In this document: positions 6,400 to 6,838 of the stretch, piece by piece
Layout: the number at the start of each line of letters is the position of its first letter
Position numbering within the stretch: the first letter of the stretch is position 1
From: Deltaproteobacteria bacterium
GTDB taxonomy: Bacteria; Desulfobacterota; Desulfobacteria; Desulfobacterales; JAUVKB01
Assembly (NCBI GenBank): GCA_030596405.1
Contig: JAUVKB010000116.1
Location: forward strand, 1-6,838
Length of the DNA stretch: 6,838 nucleotides
Reading direction: 5' to 3'
Notes under the pieces: model-generated
Databases searched by the model: none
The model's input: only the letters and a program-made list of their open reading frames with translations
Told to the model about the DNA's origin: nothing
Position numbers and translations under genes: made by a program

Positions 6400-6531
6400 T
6401 TGGGCCGTAATCTGGAAAAATTTTCTCCAAAGGACGTGCGCAGATTGACGCAGTTCATAAGGATTTCCTTAATTTTTACCTGCAACGAGACGATAAAAAT
6501 CTTCCTGTGGAAAAAGAGCGTGTTCGAATGA
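6400..6531 (+). CDS. TTG-started 43-residue ORF, probable N-terminal part of a frameshifted small gene
   Basis: From TTG 6400 this frame reads (M)GRNLEKFSPKDVRRLTQFI and continues to a TGA at 6529-6531. The first 19 or so residues look like real protein, being charged and helix-like. After about base 6456 the frame turns into hydrophobic, less protein-like sequence (RISLIFTCNETIKIF). The neighbouring -1 frame there reads HKDFLNFYLQRDDKNLPVEKE and looks coding. The simplest reading is that a single base is missing near 6450-6460, so that the intact gene would run from 6400 to 6749 with about 117 residues. The alternative is a separate short gene whose TGA overlaps an ATG at 6528 (ATGA), a usual coupling arrangement. 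I recognise no family. Confidence 0.35.
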   Translation: MGRNLEKFSPKDVRRLTQFIRISLIFTCNETIKIFLWKKSVFE

Positions 6532-6749
6532 AAGATGCCTCATCTTTAGGGGAAGACGAAGTCCGCCGGATCATGTTGCAGAATCCATTCGAGAAATATG
6601 AACGACGACGCTACATGAAATACGATCGTGATCTCGCCTACTTTCGATTTGAATATCGCTTATGGCGGCAGATAGATACCGACGATATTGAAAAAATTCG
6701 CCTGCGCTGTCATAAAGCGATCAGGGGATATTATCATGACCTCGTTTGA
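6507..6749 (+). CDS. Unrecognised small charged protein, probably the C-terminal part of a longer gene
   Basis: From GTG 6507 the product is 80 residues, rich in Arg, Glu, Asp and aromatic residues. Segments are SSLGEDEVRRIM, NPFEKYERRRYMKYDRDLAYFRFEYRLWRQ and DIEKIRLRCHKAIRGYYHDLV. It looks soluble and mostly helical, with no signal peptide, membrane segment or known motif. Codon use is convincing in this frame, and the frame stays open and protein-like upstream to 6411, but without a usable ATG/GTG/TTG start before 6507. GTG 6507 has no ribosome site; ATG 6528 (73 residues), overlapping a TGA as ATGA, is an alternative start. I suspect its real beginning is TTG 6400 in another frame, with one base lost between, by mutation or sequencing error. 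Its TGA lies 14 bp inside the HIT-family gene, so the two are probably cotranslated. Function unknown. Confidence 0.6.
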   Translation: MEKERVRMKDASSLGEDEVRRIMLQNPFEKYERRRYMKYDRDLAYFRFEYRLWRQIDTDDIEKIRLRCHKAIRGYYHDLV

Positions 6750-6838
6750 TCGCAATAATAAATGCCTTTTTTGTTCTGTTAAACCTGATTTAATAATCCT
6801 GCAAAACAGCCTTGCTTTCGCCATGTTCGACGGGATCC
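6736..6838 (+). CDS. HIT-family (histidine triad) protein, first 34 residues, cut by window edge
   Basis: From ATG 6736 the frame is open to the right edge. The 34 residues include CLFCSVKPDLIILQNSLAFA at 10-29, then MFDGI. This matches the usual HIT-domain start: a C-x-F-C pair (Cys10, Cys13), then a variable stretch, an N-x-L-A-x-A block (Asn24) and the beginning of the D-x-x-P-V-x-x-G-H region. HIT proteins are nucleotide hydrolases or transferases acting on AMP-linked or dinucleoside-polyphosphate substrates. The catalytic HxHxH triad lies beyond the window, so the subfamily cannot be given. AGGGGA at 6723-6728, 7 nt before the ATG, supports the start. The gene overlaps the preceding small gene by 14 bp, so the pair is likely coupled. 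Confidence 0.8.
   Translation, partial: MTSFDRNNKCLFCSVKPDLIILQNSLAFAMFDGI

Noticed and set aside
6224..6448. 74-codon plus-strand ORF spanning the end of the transglycosylase gene and the gap
   Set aside because: Overlaps a well-supported gene in another frame, has no ribosome site and shows unprotein-like composition; treated as a shadow.
6833..6838. Window ends exactly on GGATCC, a BamHI site
   Set aside because: Could hint at a clone boundary, but other GGATCC sites occur inside (2185-2190 and about 5711) and nothing else suggests a junction.

Overview
The window reads as a piece of chromosome from a mid-GC, AT-leaning bacterium, most likely an anaerobic Desulfobacterota (deltaproteobacterial) species. 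This rests on the style of the DUF362 protein and its neighbours and on general recall of such gene sets; no marker gene settles it. There is no rRNA, tRNA, CRISPR array, insertion sequence or phage gene. Genes are packed closely in two opposing groups around a spacer at about 2238-2432.

Left, minus strand (1-2237). Three genes read leftwards: a 99-residue protein I do not recognise (1938-2237), a 441-residue DUF362 protein with four C-terminal cysteines that could hold an iron-sulfur cluster (483-1808), and the start of a fructose/mannitol-type PTS EIIA protein with its phosphorylatable histidine (start at 409, cut off by the left edge). The two gaps between these genes are AT-rich and each holds a short tandem repeat with A/T tracts spaced about one DNA helical turn apart.

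Centre, divergent spacer (2238-2432). It contains a 15-bp palindrome lying next to a perfect TATAAT on the minus strand, a plausible operator/promoter for the leftward group, and a strong ribosome binding site for pgi.

Right, plus strand (2433-6838). Glucose-6-phosphate isomerase (pgi) is followed after 2 bp by a two-domain kinase-like protein (aminoglycoside-phosphotransferase fold plus P-loop ATPase/kinase). That gene overlaps a cysteine-rich, secreted SLT-type lytic transglycosylase by 40 bp. After a 72-bp gap comes a small unrecognised gene that is either frameshifted or made of two ATGA-overlapping ORFs, and then the first 34 codons of a HIT-family (histidine triad) protein cut by the right edge. 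The tight spacing suggests that pgi, the kinase-like gene and the transglycosylase are cotranscribed. The small gene and the HIT gene form a second coupled pair.

Most of this is housekeeping content. The points most worth a second look are the broken or overlapping reading frames at 6400-6749, the operator-like palindrome, the pgi/fused-kinase coupling, the cysteine cluster in DUF362 and the unusually cysteine-rich transglycosylase. I see no clear evidence of a new multi-gene defence or mobile system.
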